From Fusobacterium sp. (GTDB lineage Bacteria > Fusobacteriota > Fusobacteriia > Fusobacteriales > Fusobacteriaceae), in assembly GCA_019410665.1 (NCBI GenBank), contig DXSD01000003.1, positions 1 to 49,706 of the forward strand: 49,706 nucleotides of DNA. Reading direction: 5' to 3'. Position numbers and translations under genes: made by a program. The notes below the pieces were generated by a model. It had not been told where the DNA came from and did not search any database. It saw only the letters and a list, made by a program, of their open reading frames with translations. This document shows, in pieces, positions 7,427 through 16,090 of this stretch. How positions within the stretch are numbered: the stretch's first letter is position 1; the number at the start of each line of letters is the position of its first letter.

Positions 7427-8785
7427 ATGTTAATTGATTTAAAAAAAGATGGAGTATTTTTTAAAAATCTTCTAATCCTAGCCATACCAATTATTTTACA
7501 AAACTTAATTGGAGCTTCATTAAATCTACTTGATAACTTGATGATAGGAAGTCTTGGAGAAAATGCCATTGCTTCTACAGGGATAGCTAACCAATATTAT
7601 ATGCTTTACTACAATACTACCAATGGTATAGTTATGGGAGCTGGAATATTTATGGCTCAATATTGGGGTAAAAAAGATGTAAATAGTATATATAAGTTTA
7701 TGGGAATCTCTCTTCTTTTCTCCTTAATAACTGCTCTACTTTTCGCTATTGGAGGAGTATTCTTTTCACAAAGTATAATGGGAGTTTTTACTAAAGAACA
7801 AATTGTTGCTGACTTGGGAAAAAATTATCTTGCTGCTGTTGCTCCAAGTTATATTTTTACAAGTATATCTTTGACTTTTGGTATGGCTTTAAGAAGTGCT
7901 GGTTATACAAAAATTCCTATGTATGGTAGCTTAATTGGACTTGTTTTTAATGGTATTCTAAACTATATTTTTATCTTTGGAAAATTTGGGGTTCCTGCTC
8001 TTGGAGTTACAGGAGCTGCCCTTGGAACTACTGTAGCAAGGCTTATGGAAATGGGGTTTATCCTATACACCATCTATGTAAGAGATAAAAATATCATAGC
8101 GGGAAAATTTAAAGAATTATTTACTTTCTCAAAAGAGTATATACAAAAATTTATAAAAACTGCTACTCCTGTGGTTTTTAATGATGTAATGTGGATAGGA
8201 GGAATCACAGTTTATTTTATAGCATATTCTAAATTAGGAACCAATGCCACTGCTACCATGCAAATAGCTAATACTATTAACAATGTTTTTAATATATTTG
8301 CCATAGGTATTGCAATAGCTTCAAGTATAGTTATTGGAAATAAAATAGGAGCTGGAGAAGAGGAGGAAGCTAAGGAGATTGCTATTAAAATAAATATTTT
8401 TGGAGTACTTTTAGGAATAGTTGTGGGAATAGTTTTCTTCATTGTTTCTCCATTTATTCCACTTTTATTTAAAATTACCCCTGAAACAAAAGCTAATGTA
8501 ATCACTGTTCTTAAGATAATGTCAGTTTTTGTTCCTATAAGATTCTTTGGAATCGTTCAGATTATTGGTGTTCTTCGTGGTGGTGGAGATGTTGTCTATG
8601 CTATATTAGTGGAACTTATTGCTGTTTGGGGAATAGGTGTTCCTCTATCTTTTATTGGAGCTACCTATTTAAACTATCCAATTACTATAGTTTATGCCCT
8701 TGTTTGCTTAGAAGAGCCATTTAAAATGATAGCTACTATACCTAGACTTATATCTGGAAAATGGATTAGAAATTTAGTTAAATAA
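7427..8785 (+). CDS. MATE-family multidrug efflux transporter
   Basis: A 452-residue protein with about twelve membrane helices in two similar halves. The start of the first half, ILQNLIGASLNLLDNLMIGS, is characteristic of MATE transporters (NorM/DinF superfamily), which use a sodium or proton gradient to expel cationic drugs and other compounds. ATG at 7427 follows AGGAGGAG. It has its own consensus promoter and a terminator-like hairpin in the leader, so expression is probably controlled by attenuation. The tmcAL gene follows after 53 bases with its own -10 element. Substrate unknown. Confidence 0.92.
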   Translation: MLIDLKKDGVFFKNLLILAIPIILQNLIGASLNLLDNLMIGSLGENAIASTGIANQYYMLYYNTTNGIVMGAGIFMAQYWGKKDVNSIYKFMGISLLFSLITALLFAIGGVFFSQSIMGVFTKEQIVADLGKNYLAAVAPSYIFTSISLTFGMALRSAGYTKIPMYGSLIGLVFNGILNYIFIFGKFGVPALGVTGAALGTTVARLMEMGFILYTIYVRDKNIIAGKFKELFTFSKEYIQKFIKTATPVVFNDVMWIGGITVYFIAYSKLGTNATATMQIANTINNVFNIFAIGIAIASSIVIGNKIGAGEEEEAKEIAIKINIFGVLLGIVVGIVFFIVSPFIPLLFKITPETKANVITVLKIMSVFVPIRFFGIVQIIGVLRGGGDVVYAILVELIAVWGIGVPLSFIGATYLNYPITIVYALVCLEEPFKMIATIPRLISGKWIRNLVK

Positions 8786-8800
8786 CTTTCACAAAAAATA

Positions 8801-8809
8801 TGCTATAAT
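8801..8809 (+). promoter_or_regulatory. Extended -10 promoter element before tmcAL
   Basis: TGC followed by TATAAT (TG at 8801-8802, TATAAT at 8804-8809) forms an extended -10. No good -35 box is seen at the usual distance, which extended -10 promoters tolerate. Confidence 0.5.
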
Positions 8810-8838
8810 ATAAAATAAAACTTAAGAAAGGAGAGATG

Positions 8839-10014
8839 ATGAAAGCCACAGGAATAGTAGTGGAATACAACCCTTTTCACAATGGACATAAATATCATCT
8901 TCAAAAAGCTAGGGAGTTAAACCCAGAAAACATCATCATAGCTGTAATGAGTGGGGATTTTGTTCAAAGGGGGGAGCCTTCAATTATAGATAGATGGACA
9001 AAAACAGAGATGGCTCTAGCTAATGGAGTTGATATAGTAGTAGAACTTCCTGTCTTTTACTCTTGTCAAAGTGCAGAGATATTTGCTAAGGGAGCTATTG
9101 GTATTTTAAATGAATTAAAGTGTCACTCAATTGTTTTTGGATCTGAAAGTGGAGATATTGAAGAGTTAAAAAGAATATCTACCCTTCAAGAGAGTGAAGA
9201 GTTTAAAATAAAGTTAAGAGATAGATTAAAAGAGGGGCACTCATACCCTACTGCTCATAGTTTAACTATGAAGGAGGTTTTAGGAGAGAGTGAGTTAAAC
9301 TCCAACGATATCTTAGGACTTGAATATATCAAAGCTATCAGATATTGGAATAGCGATATTATTCCTATGACACTTAAAAGAGAAAAAGTAGGATACCATG
9401 ATACAAATATAGTGGGAGATTTTGCTAGTGCTACTAAAATAAGAAAACATTTAAGAGAAAAAGAAGAGATAAAAAATATTGTTACTGATAAAAGTTACAA
9501 TATTTTAAAAGATTATAATGACTTTACTTATATGGAGAATTTTTATCCTCTAATTAGATATGAACTAATAAAAAATTATAAAAATCTTGCTAGTATTCAA
9601 GATATGGAAATAGGATTTGAAAATAGGCTCTATGAAAATGCAGTAAAATCTCCAAAGTATGAAGATTTTTTCTCAAGTATTAGCAATAAAAGATATACTA
9701 TGGGAAGAGTTCAAAGGGTACTTACTCACATACTTTTAGGACTTACAACAGAAATTACTGAAGAGGTAAAAAAATCTATCCCCTATGTAAAAGTGCTTGG
9801 TTTTAATTCCAAAGGTAGAGAATATTTAAATTTCTTAAAAAAATATGAAAATAATAAAATTATAACTTCATATAAAAAGATGAATGAAAATTTTTCTCCA
9901 GAGATTTGCTCTTTGATAGAGTTTAATGAGGAGAGTTCAAAAATATATAGACTTATAAATAATTATGTAGATTATAAGTTCCCTATAATTTTTAAGGAGG
10001 ACACTAATGAATAA
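8839..10014 (+). CDS. tmcAL: tRNA(Met) cytidine acetate ligase (TmcAL family)
   Basis: A 391-residue nucleotidyltransferase-fold protein of the YlbM/TmcAL family. In Bacillus subtilis this enzyme uses ATP and acetate to make N4-acetylcytidine at the wobble position of elongator tRNA(Met). Diagnostic motifs are the N-terminal GIVVEYNPFHNGHKYHL, with the HxGH-type ATP site, and SGDFVQRGEPSI. Two ATGs stand in tandem at 8836 and 8839; I prefer the second because AAGGAG is then about five bases away. The end overlaps the start of the following symporter gene by 8 bases, so translation is coupled although the functions look unrelated. Confidence 0.9.
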   Translation: MKATGIVVEYNPFHNGHKYHLQKARELNPENIIIAVMSGDFVQRGEPSIIDRWTKTEMALANGVDIVVELPVFYSCQSAEIFAKGAIGILNELKCHSIVFGSESGDIEELKRISTLQESEEFKIKLRDRLKEGHSYPTAHSLTMKEVLGESELNSNDILGLEYIKAIRYWNSDIIPMTLKREKVGYHDTNIVGDFASATKIRKHLREKEEIKNIVTDKSYNILKDYNDFTYMENFYPLIRYELIKNYKNLASIQDMEIGFENRLYENAVKSPKYEDFFSSISNKRYTMGRVQRVLTHILLGLTTEITEEVKKSIPYVKVLGFNSKGREYLNFLKKYENNKIITSYKKMNENFSPEICSLIEFNEESSKIYRLINNYVDYKFPIIFKEDTNE

Positions 10015-11329
10015 AAGATTACCTACAAGTATACAGATTTTTTATGGACTTGGTGTAAGTTACGCTATTGTTGACCAAATATTTGCTCAATGGATACTAT
10101 ATTTCTACTTACCACCAGAGAGCTCTGGATTAAAACCTGTAATGGCTCCACTATTTATCTCTTTAGCTCTTGTTATCTCAAGATTTGTAGATATGATAAC
10201 AGATCCAGTAGTAGGATTTCTGTCTGACAAAGTTAATACTAGATGGGGAAGACGTATCCCTTTTATAGCAGTGGGAATTATTCCACTTGCAATCTTTACA
10301 ATTGCTTTTTTCTATCCCCCTATGAGTAATGAAAAACTAGCTTTTATCTATTTAGCTGTAGTTGGTTCTTTATTCTTTACCTTCTACACAATAGTAGGAG
10401 CTCCATACAACTCTCTTATTCCAGAGATTGGGCAAACAACTGAAGAGAGATTAAATCTTTCCACTTGGCAATCTGTTTTTAGATTAGTTTACACAGCTAT
10501 TGCTATGATAATCCCTGGAGCTTTAATAGGGATAATTGGAAAGGGAGATACTCTTTTAGGAGTGAGAGGAATGGTAATCTCTCTTTGTATTCTTGTAATA
10601 ATCGGGGGATTGATTACAGTATTTTTAGTTCCAGAGAAAAAATACTCTCTTGGACAAACTTCACAAGCTAACTTTAAAGATACAATGAAGATAGTTTTCA
10701 AAAATAAATCTTTTATCAATTATCTTTTTGGACTTCTATTTTTCTTTATAGGTTTTAATAATTTAAGAGCTATAATGAACTATTTTATTGAAGATATAAT
10801 GGGAATGGGAAAGGGAGCTATCACTATTGCCTCAGCACTTCTTTTTGGAATGTCAGCACTATTTTTCTATCCTACAAATAAACTTTCTAAAAAATATGGA
10901 TATAGAAAAATTATGCTTACCTGCTTAGCTGTGCTTACTTTCTTTACCCTTTGTCTATTCCAATTGGGTAAACTTATCCCAACTTCTATGGGATATCCTC
11001 TTTTTGCTCTAATTGGAATACCAGTAGCTGGAGCTGCCTTTATATTTCCACCAGCTATGCTCAGTGAAATAGGAAATAAAATTAGTGAAGAGAATGGAAA
11101 TAGAATAGAGGGAGTTTGTTTTGGAATACAGGGATTTTTCTTAAAAATGGCTTTTATGATATCTATATTAATTCTTCCAATTATTTTAGTAGCTGGAAAT
11201 GGAGATATATTATCAGCTATTACTACAGCTCCTAAAGGAGTGGAGAAATCTGGAATTTATCTAACTTCCTTAGTTTCTGCAGTATCTTTTATAATCTCAT
11301 TTTTCTTCTATTATAGATATAAGGAGTAA
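10007..11329 (+). CDS. GPH-family sugar:cation symporter (MFS)
   Basis: A 440-residue protein with about twelve membrane helices of the glycoside-pentoside-hexuronide:cation symporter group within the major facilitator superfamily. The motif DMITDPVVGFLSD followed by TRWGRRIPFI (about residues 60-83) is typical: the TDP segment lies in the cation site and RWGRR is the loop 2-3 signature. The substrate, usually a sugar or glycoside, cannot be told, and no sugar hydrolase is adjacent. ATG follows AAGGAGG inside tmcAL, with an 8-base overlap. A repeat fragment begins directly after the TAA stop codon. Confidence 0.87.
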   Translation: MNKRLPTSIQIFYGLGVSYAIVDQIFAQWILYFYLPPESSGLKPVMAPLFISLALVISRFVDMITDPVVGFLSDKVNTRWGRRIPFIAVGIIPLAIFTIAFFYPPMSNEKLAFIYLAVVGSLFFTFYTIVGAPYNSLIPEIGQTTEERLNLSTWQSVFRLVYTAIAMIIPGALIGIIGKGDTLLGVRGMVISLCILVIIGGLITVFLVPEKKYSLGQTSQANFKDTMKIVFKNKSFINYLFGLLFFFIGFNNLRAIMNYFIEDIMGMGKGAITIASALLFGMSALFFYPTNKLSKKYGYRKIMLTCLAVLTFFTLCLFQLGKLIPTSMGYPLFALIGIPVAGAAFIFPPAMLSEIGNKISEENGNRIEGVCFGIQGFFLKMAFMISILILPIILVAGNGDILSAITTAPKGVEKSGIYLTSLVSAVSFIISFFFYYRYKE

Positions 11330-11368
11330 GTAACCATTCAGTTATTTTATATCTTAAGAAGAAAACTA
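11330..11368 (+). repeat. Terminal fragment of repeat family 2
   Basis: About 39 bases matching the inverted right end of the full element at 17609-17828 (GTAACC...TATTTTAT...CTTAAGAAGAAAACTAA). It begins one base after the symporter stop codon and ends where the family 1 repeat starts. The remaining part of the element is absent on the other side of that repeat, so this is a remnant. Confidence 0.8.
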
Positions 11369-11631
11369 AGGGCTGTTGCAATTTAAGAAATTAAAGTAAT
11401 TATAACTAATTCAAGAATGACTTTCGTTCTTCGTCATTCTTGAAGTTTATTATCTATTCTAGAAAATTTCTTAAATTGAAATTGGGATAATAAAAGAGTA
11501 AAGGAAAAGGAAAAAATTTTACTGTAATGAGCATTGCGTAAGCACTAGCGATTGGAAGTAAACTTTTTTCCTTTTATATTATTAAATATTTTTATTTTTT
11601 GATTTCAATTTAAGAATTTACAATAGCCCCT
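11369..11631 (+). repeat. Repeat family 1, full copy (MITE-like)
   Basis: A 263-bp element also present, inverted, at 30860-31123 and truncated at 1-54. Its ends are imperfect inverted repeats (AGGGCTGTTGCAA at the left; AGGGGCTATTGTAAA on the other strand at the right). Inside are two hairpins: TTCAAGAATGA with TCATTCTTGAA (11410-11444), and a longer one closed by GGAAAAAA with TTTTTTCC (about 11505-11574). It encodes no protein. A possible 3-bp duplication CTA flanks it (11366-11368 and 11632-11634). This looks like a small non-autonomous mobile element; no matching transposase is in the window. Confidence 0.82.
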
Positions 11632-11644
11632 CTATTCAATTTAT

Positions 11645-13306
11645 TTAATAACTATAATTAAACTCTACCTCTTTACCTCTAAAAGCAATCCCTATCTTAA
11701 CTATATCAGTTACACCTCTTCTTCTTAGTTCTGTTTCATATTTTTTATCATCTATCTGCTTATTTGCTCTACTTGCTAAATTGCTAAGTATCTGTTTTTT
11801 CTTGCCTGCTTTTATCTCTAAGATATACCCCACTCCATTTCTATTCTTAGGCTCTAGTAGTATATCTGCTCTACCTAACCCACTCTCCTGCTCTGGAGTG
11901 ACAAAGAATTTATCTCGCACAGAGGTTAAAAATCCTAACATAAACATTTGATAAGGAACCTCTTGAGTACTATTTTTTTCCTTTCCATTTAAGGTTGTAT
12001 TGTAAAAACTAATACTCTCTAGTACCAACTGTTGAAAAGCATTTTCAAATAGTTCTAAATCTTTGGTAAGTAAAGCTTTTTTTACCTGCTCCACATACTT
12101 AGTTCCTCTAAAAACCATTCTGATAAAAGAATCTTTGAAAAATGTTTTAATCTCTTCATTTGGTATCTTAATGATATAGGTATTTCTATCAATTTTTTCC
12201 TTAATAGTTAGATATCCAGAGGATAACATCAAACTCCAAATATCACTATCTATCAAACTTCTACCTACATCAAGCTCTAGGTTAATAGGAGTTTCTAGTT
12301 CCCTCTCATTAAAAAGTTTTTCTAAATCCTTTAACACACTATCATCACTATTAGCTAAGATATTTAATATCAGATCATTTCCAGAGGTATTTATCCAATA
12401 TGGTTCTAACTCTTTCTCTTTAATATATTTTAAAATACTTAGTGGATTGTACACCTCAGTTCCTGCAAAGTTATATCCATCATACCAAGATTTTACCTCA
12501 TCTAACTTATACTCTATCCCAAAATCTTGCAGAGCCTTTTCTACCTCCCTCTCTAGCAATCCAAAGTGTTGAGAGTAGGATTTTTTTAGAATAGTGTAGT
12601 TCTCTATATTATTTAAGTCAGAGAATATTCCAGCTTGTGTAACCCTAATTATTCCTGTTAGTACTCCCATTTGTAGATACTCATTAGTTTTAAATACATC
12701 TCCATAAAAAGCTTTAAAAAAATCCCTCATCTCACTATAGTATCCCTTTTCAAAGGCAGAAAGTATAGGGGAATCATACTCATCTATTAATACAATAACC
12801 TTTTGATTATGATACTTAAATAAAATTTTAGTCAAAAATAGTAAGGAGTTTTCTAAACTACTTTTATCAATTTTTTCAGTAATATAGTTTTTAAACTTTA
12901 AAGAATCAAACTCATCTAACTCATTTAGCATATATTTATAATTATCATAGAGATTTGAAACTTTTTTCTTAATTCTATTTAATGCCTCTTCAAAATTAGA
13001 ACTATTGATCCCTTTCATACTAATAAATATAACTGGATATTTCCCTTGCTCTTTAAAACAAGGAGAGTTCTCAATATATAACCCCTCAAATAACTTTCTG
13101 TTCTCCTCTCCATTTCTTACATCAAAAAAATATCTCAAGGTGGACATATTTAAAGTTTTTCCAAATCTTCTAGGACGACAGAAAAGTTTTACCTGTGTTC
13201 CATCTAATAAAAGCTCTTCAATAAATTTTGTTTTATCTACATAGTAGCAGTTTCTTTCTATTATATCTTTAAAATCTTCTACTCCTAATGGTATTCCTTT
13301 TAACAT
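11645..13306 (-). CDS. AAA-ATPase-like / PD-(D/E)XK nuclease-domain protein (DUF1703 type)
   Basis: A 553-residue protein with an N-terminal AAA-ATPase-like domain and a C-terminal PD-(D/E)XK nuclease-like domain (PF09820 plus PF08011 architecture). Visible motifs are the Walker A-like CRPRRFGKTLNM (about residue 43), Walker B VIVLIDEYDSPI (about residue 173), and near the C-terminus ADILLEP...YILEIKAGK, which gives the D and ExK of the nuclease core. The family is often present in many copies in fusobacteria, Bacteroides and clostridia; its function is unknown, with mobile-element or defence roles suggested. The gene stands alone and opposite to both neighbours, with a repeat after its stop, consistent with acquisition. 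Confidence 0.87.
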   Translation of the reverse strand: MLKGIPLGVEDFKDIIERNCYYVDKTKFIEELLLDGTQVKLFCRPRRFGKTLNMSTLRYFFDVRNGEENRKLFEGLYIENSPCFKEQGKYPVIFISMKGINSSNFEEALNRIKKKVSNLYDNYKYMLNELDEFDSLKFKNYITEKIDKSSLENSLLFLTKILFKYHNQKVIVLIDEYDSPILSAFEKGYYSEMRDFFKAFYGDVFKTNEYLQMGVLTGIIRVTQAGIFSDLNNIENYTILKKSYSQHFGLLEREVEKALQDFGIEYKLDEVKSWYDGYNFAGTEVYNPLSILKYIKEKELEPYWINTSGNDLILNILANSDDSVLKDLEKLFNERELETPINLELDVGRSLIDSDIWSLMLSSGYLTIKEKIDRNTYIIKIPNEEIKTFFKDSFIRMVFRGTKYVEQVKKALLTKDLELFENAFQQLVLESISFYNTTLNGKEKNSTQEVPYQMFMLGFLTSVRDKFFVTPEQESGLGRADILLEPKNRNGVGYILEIKAGKKKQILSNLASRANKQIDDKKYETELRRRGVTDIVKIGIAFRGKEVEFNYSY

Positions 13307-13439
13307 GCTCTCACCTCTTCTCCAATATACTTACTAATATTATACCATCTTTTTTTTATAAACAAAACTCCTAAATATCTGGTAGATTAAATTCCATATA
13401 TATAGTAAAATATAGGAAAAGAAAAAAGGTGGAAAAACT

Positions 13440-14789
13440 ATGGAAATAATCTATATAATAGCCTTAGAAATTACAATCATATTAGGGATACTCAGGTTTT
13501 TTTCTTTAAATTTTGGAATACTCCTCAGTTTGATTTTTATCTTTGGAGTATTTATATTTAATAATAAAAAAAATATCTTTTTACTTTTATTACCTATACT
13601 ATTTTTAATAAGAGCTCTTTTTATTTTTAATAATTCTTTTGATATAGGGGATATTAAAAATTTTCAGCTCTCTCTTTATGAGGGAAAAGGAAAAATTGAG
13701 AAGATAGAAAAAAGTTATCCTCTTACAAATTCATACCTCTACTTAAATGGTTATCCTAATGGAAAGTATGAGGTTATAGCTAAGATAAAGGATATTGATG
13801 AAAAATATGGAAATAGCTATTTCAATGTTCAAATGGAGGGGATCTCTTCTCTCCCTGAAAATAGTATCACTAAGTATTTTCAAGAGAAAAGTGAAACTCT
13901 TTTAAAAAATTCTAGTTATGATCTAAAAAGAGTATATGATGCTGTAATTTTAGGTAAAAGTTATAGACTTACACAGGAGATGAGGGAAAAATTCAACTAT
14001 ATTGGAGTATCTCATCTTATGGCACTTTCTGGCTTTCATATTAGTTTGATTATTTCCCTTATCTCATTTATTTTGCCTAAGGGATTACCTTTAAAAAAAC
14101 GTGGAAGAAATATTTTTCTACTTACTGCTCTAACTATTTATTATTTAGGAATAGAGCATTCCCCCTCTTTAAATAGAGCCTATATTATGGGAAGTATCTA
14201 TTTATTAGGAAAAATTTTAGATGAGAATACTGAACTTTTTAAAACCTTAGTGGTTAGTTATGTTTTTTCATTAATTTTAAATCCTGCATCTTTTAATACT
14301 ATCTCCTTTCAACTTTCCTATGGAGCTGTATTTGTAATTGCAGGAATTTTTCCATATATTAAAACTAAAATTTATAAAGGGAAGTCTAAGATAATAGATG
14401 GAATTCTTCTTACAATGAGCATTCAATTTTTTCTCACACCATTACTTATTTATGAATTTGGAGTGATACAACTTCTCTCTTTCATTAGTAATATAATTGT
14501 TGTTCCTGTAGGAAGTTTATTTATCTCTTTAGGTTTTATCGGATTACTTTTAGAGAATTTTTCATTGGGATTTTTAATAATTCCAGCTCTCAATAGTAGC
14601 TTTAAACTTTTTTCTCTATTGGTTAATTTTCTTAACTCGATTCCTTTTATGAGTATTAGTTATAGAAATGAGAGTTCCCTTATCCCTATTTTCTATTTTT
14701 TACTTATAGGGATAATATTTATTTTAAAATTTAGAAAGGATTTTACACAAAATGAAAAGATTTATAAACGAACTAAAATATCTCAATAG
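13440..14789 (+). CDS. comEC: ComEC/Rec2-family DNA uptake channel, short form
   Basis: A 449-residue polytopic membrane protein. HLMALSGFHISLIISL (about residues 193-208) matches the conserved start of the ComEC competence domain, the presumed inner-membrane channel for single-stranded DNA in natural transformation. N-terminal helices and an OB-like soluble segment (about residues 75-160, including YLNGYPNGKYEVIAKI) precede it. The C-terminal metallo-beta-lactamase domain found in longer homologues (about 750 residues) is absent, so this is the short architecture. ATG follows AGGTGG. Its end overlaps the next gene by 38 bases. Confidence 0.85.
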   Translation: MEIIYIIALEITIILGILRFFSLNFGILLSLIFIFGVFIFNNKKNIFLLLLPILFLIRALFIFNNSFDIGDIKNFQLSLYEGKGKIEKIEKSYPLTNSYLYLNGYPNGKYEVIAKIKDIDEKYGNSYFNVQMEGISSLPENSITKYFQEKSETLLKNSSYDLKRVYDAVILGKSYRLTQEMREKFNYIGVSHLMALSGFHISLIISLISFILPKGLPLKKRGRNIFLLTALTIYYLGIEHSPSLNRAYIMGSIYLLGKILDENTELFKTLVVSYVFSLILNPASFNTISFQLSYGAVFVIAGIFPYIKTKIYKGKSKIIDGILLTMSIQFFLTPLLIYEFGVIQLLSFISNIIVVPVGSLFISLGFIGLLLENFSLGFLIIPALNSSFKLFSLLVNFLNSIPFMSISYRNESSLIPIFYFLLIGIIFILKFRKDFTQNEKIYKRTKISQ

Positions 14790-15486
14790 AAATATGCCTA
14801 CTTCTACAAAGATAATAATCGGAGTTATTGTAGCATATTTTATATTAAGTTTTGGACAAAATATTTTGTTCAATCCATATATTTTTATAAATATAATTAT
14901 ACTATTATTTTCACTGCTTGTTCATGAATTATCCCATGGAGCTATGGCTTATATCTGTGGTGATAACACAGCAAAAAAATATGGTAGACTTAGTCTTAAT
15001 CCATTACACCATTTAGATCCACTTGGAACTATTTTTCCAATACTTCTAATCTTATCTGGATCATCATTTATTTTTGGTTGGGCTAAACCTGTTCCAATAA
15101 ACTATTATAGATTAAAATATGGTAGAGTTGGAGAGTTTCTTGTAGCTATTGCTGGAGTACTATCTAATATTTTACTTGCTATCATAGGTATTTTTATGTT
15201 TAAATATATGTATGAAATACTTGCCTCTCTTCATCTTTTGAGAGCTGTACTTTATATGATTAATTTAAATATCTTATTGGCTGTATTTAATATTATGCCT
15301 ATACCACCTCTTGATGGTTCAAGAGTTTTAGCCTCTATAGGGAATTACGATTTAAGAGAGAGTATATTTCATATGGATAGATATGGAATTTTCATTATTA
15401 TGATTCTAAGTTGGACTGGATTACTTTATAGATTCATTAGTCCTGCTTATGATTCTATCCTAACTTTTTTAGATAAAATTATTTAA
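14752..15486 (+). CDS. M50 (site-2 protease) family membrane metalloprotease
   Basis: A 244-residue intramembrane protease-like protein. The zinc motif HELSH (in LVHELSHGAMAY, about residues 61-72) and the second motif NIMPIPPLDGSRVL (about 181-194), supplying the third ligand, are both intact. It belongs to the short SpoIVFB/YwhC-like group without a PDZ domain. Substrate unknown; some relatives release membrane-bound regulators. ATG lies inside comEC with AAAGGA about 11 bases upstream, giving a 38-base overlap and likely coupling. The YigZ gene follows after 10 bases. Confidence 0.88.
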   Translation: MKRFINELKYLNRNMPTSTKIIIGVIVAYFILSFGQNILFNPYIFINIIILLFSLLVHELSHGAMAYICGDNTAKKYGRLSLNPLHHLDPLGTIFPILLILSGSSFIFGWAKPVPINYYRLKYGRVGEFLVAIAGVLSNILLAIIGIFMFKYMYEILASLHLLRAVLYMINLNILLAVFNIMPIPPLDGSRVLASIGNYDLRESIFHMDRYGIFIIMILSWTGLLYRFISPAYDSILTFLDKII

Positions 15487-15496
15487 TGGAGAAAAT

Positions 15497-16075
15497 ATGA
15501 AAAGTGTTGCTAGAGAGTATATTATAGAATTTGAAGAGAGAAAATCAAAATTTATAGGTTATGTAAAACCTGTAGGAAGTAAGGCAGAAGCTGAAGAGTT
15601 TATTCAATCTATTAAAAATAAACATCCTGATGCTACACACAACTGCTCAGCTTATAAAGTTGTGGACAATGGACAGGAGTACTTTAAAACTGATGATGAT
15701 GGAGAACCAAGTGGTACTGCTGGAAAACCTATGGGAGATATTATCACCTATATGGAAGTTACAAATCTTGCTGTTGTAGCTACTAGGTATTTTGGTGGAA
15801 TAAAACTAGGAGCAGGAGGGCTTGTTAGAAACTATGCTAAAACAGCTAAACTTGCTATTCAAGAAGCTGGTATAGAGGAGTATGTAGAGAGAAAAATCTA
15901 TCTAGTTGATTTTTCCTATGAAAGAATTGGAGATGTAGAAAGTATTATCAATAGTGGTGGAGGAGAGTATTTAGATAAGGGCTATAATGACAGAGTAACC
16001 TATAAAGTTAGAATTGATACCCCTACCTTTGAAAATTTACAAACATTGAGAGATATAATGATAATAGACTTATAA
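15497..16075 (+). CDS. YigZ/IMPACT family protein
   Basis: A 192-residue protein of the UPF0029/IMPACT family. The N-terminal domain has the family core KSKFIGYVKPV, HPDATHNCSAYKV, DDDGEPSGTAGKPM and ATRYFGGIKLGAGGLVRNY; a ferredoxin-like C-terminal domain follows. Eukaryotic IMPACT regulates GCN2; the bacterial role is not established, though the fold suggests nucleic-acid or ribosome contact. It lies 10 bases after the M50 gene and 15 bases before hslU, inside one rightward operon. Confidence 0.88.
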   Translation: MKSVAREYIIEFEERKSKFIGYVKPVGSKAEAEEFIQSIKNKHPDATHNCSAYKVVDNGQEYFKTDDDGEPSGTAGKPMGDIITYMEVTNLAVVATRYFGGIKLGAGGLVRNYAKTAKLAIQEAGIEEYVERKIYLVDFSYERIGDVESIINSGGGEYLDKGYNDRVTYKVRIDTPTFENLQTLRDIMIIDL

Positions 16076-16090
16076 AATTAAGGAGAGAAG

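Noticed and set aside
11369..11631. Coding sequence for a transposase in repeat family 1
   Set aside because: No open frame of useful length on either strand; the element is too short and mostly hairpins.
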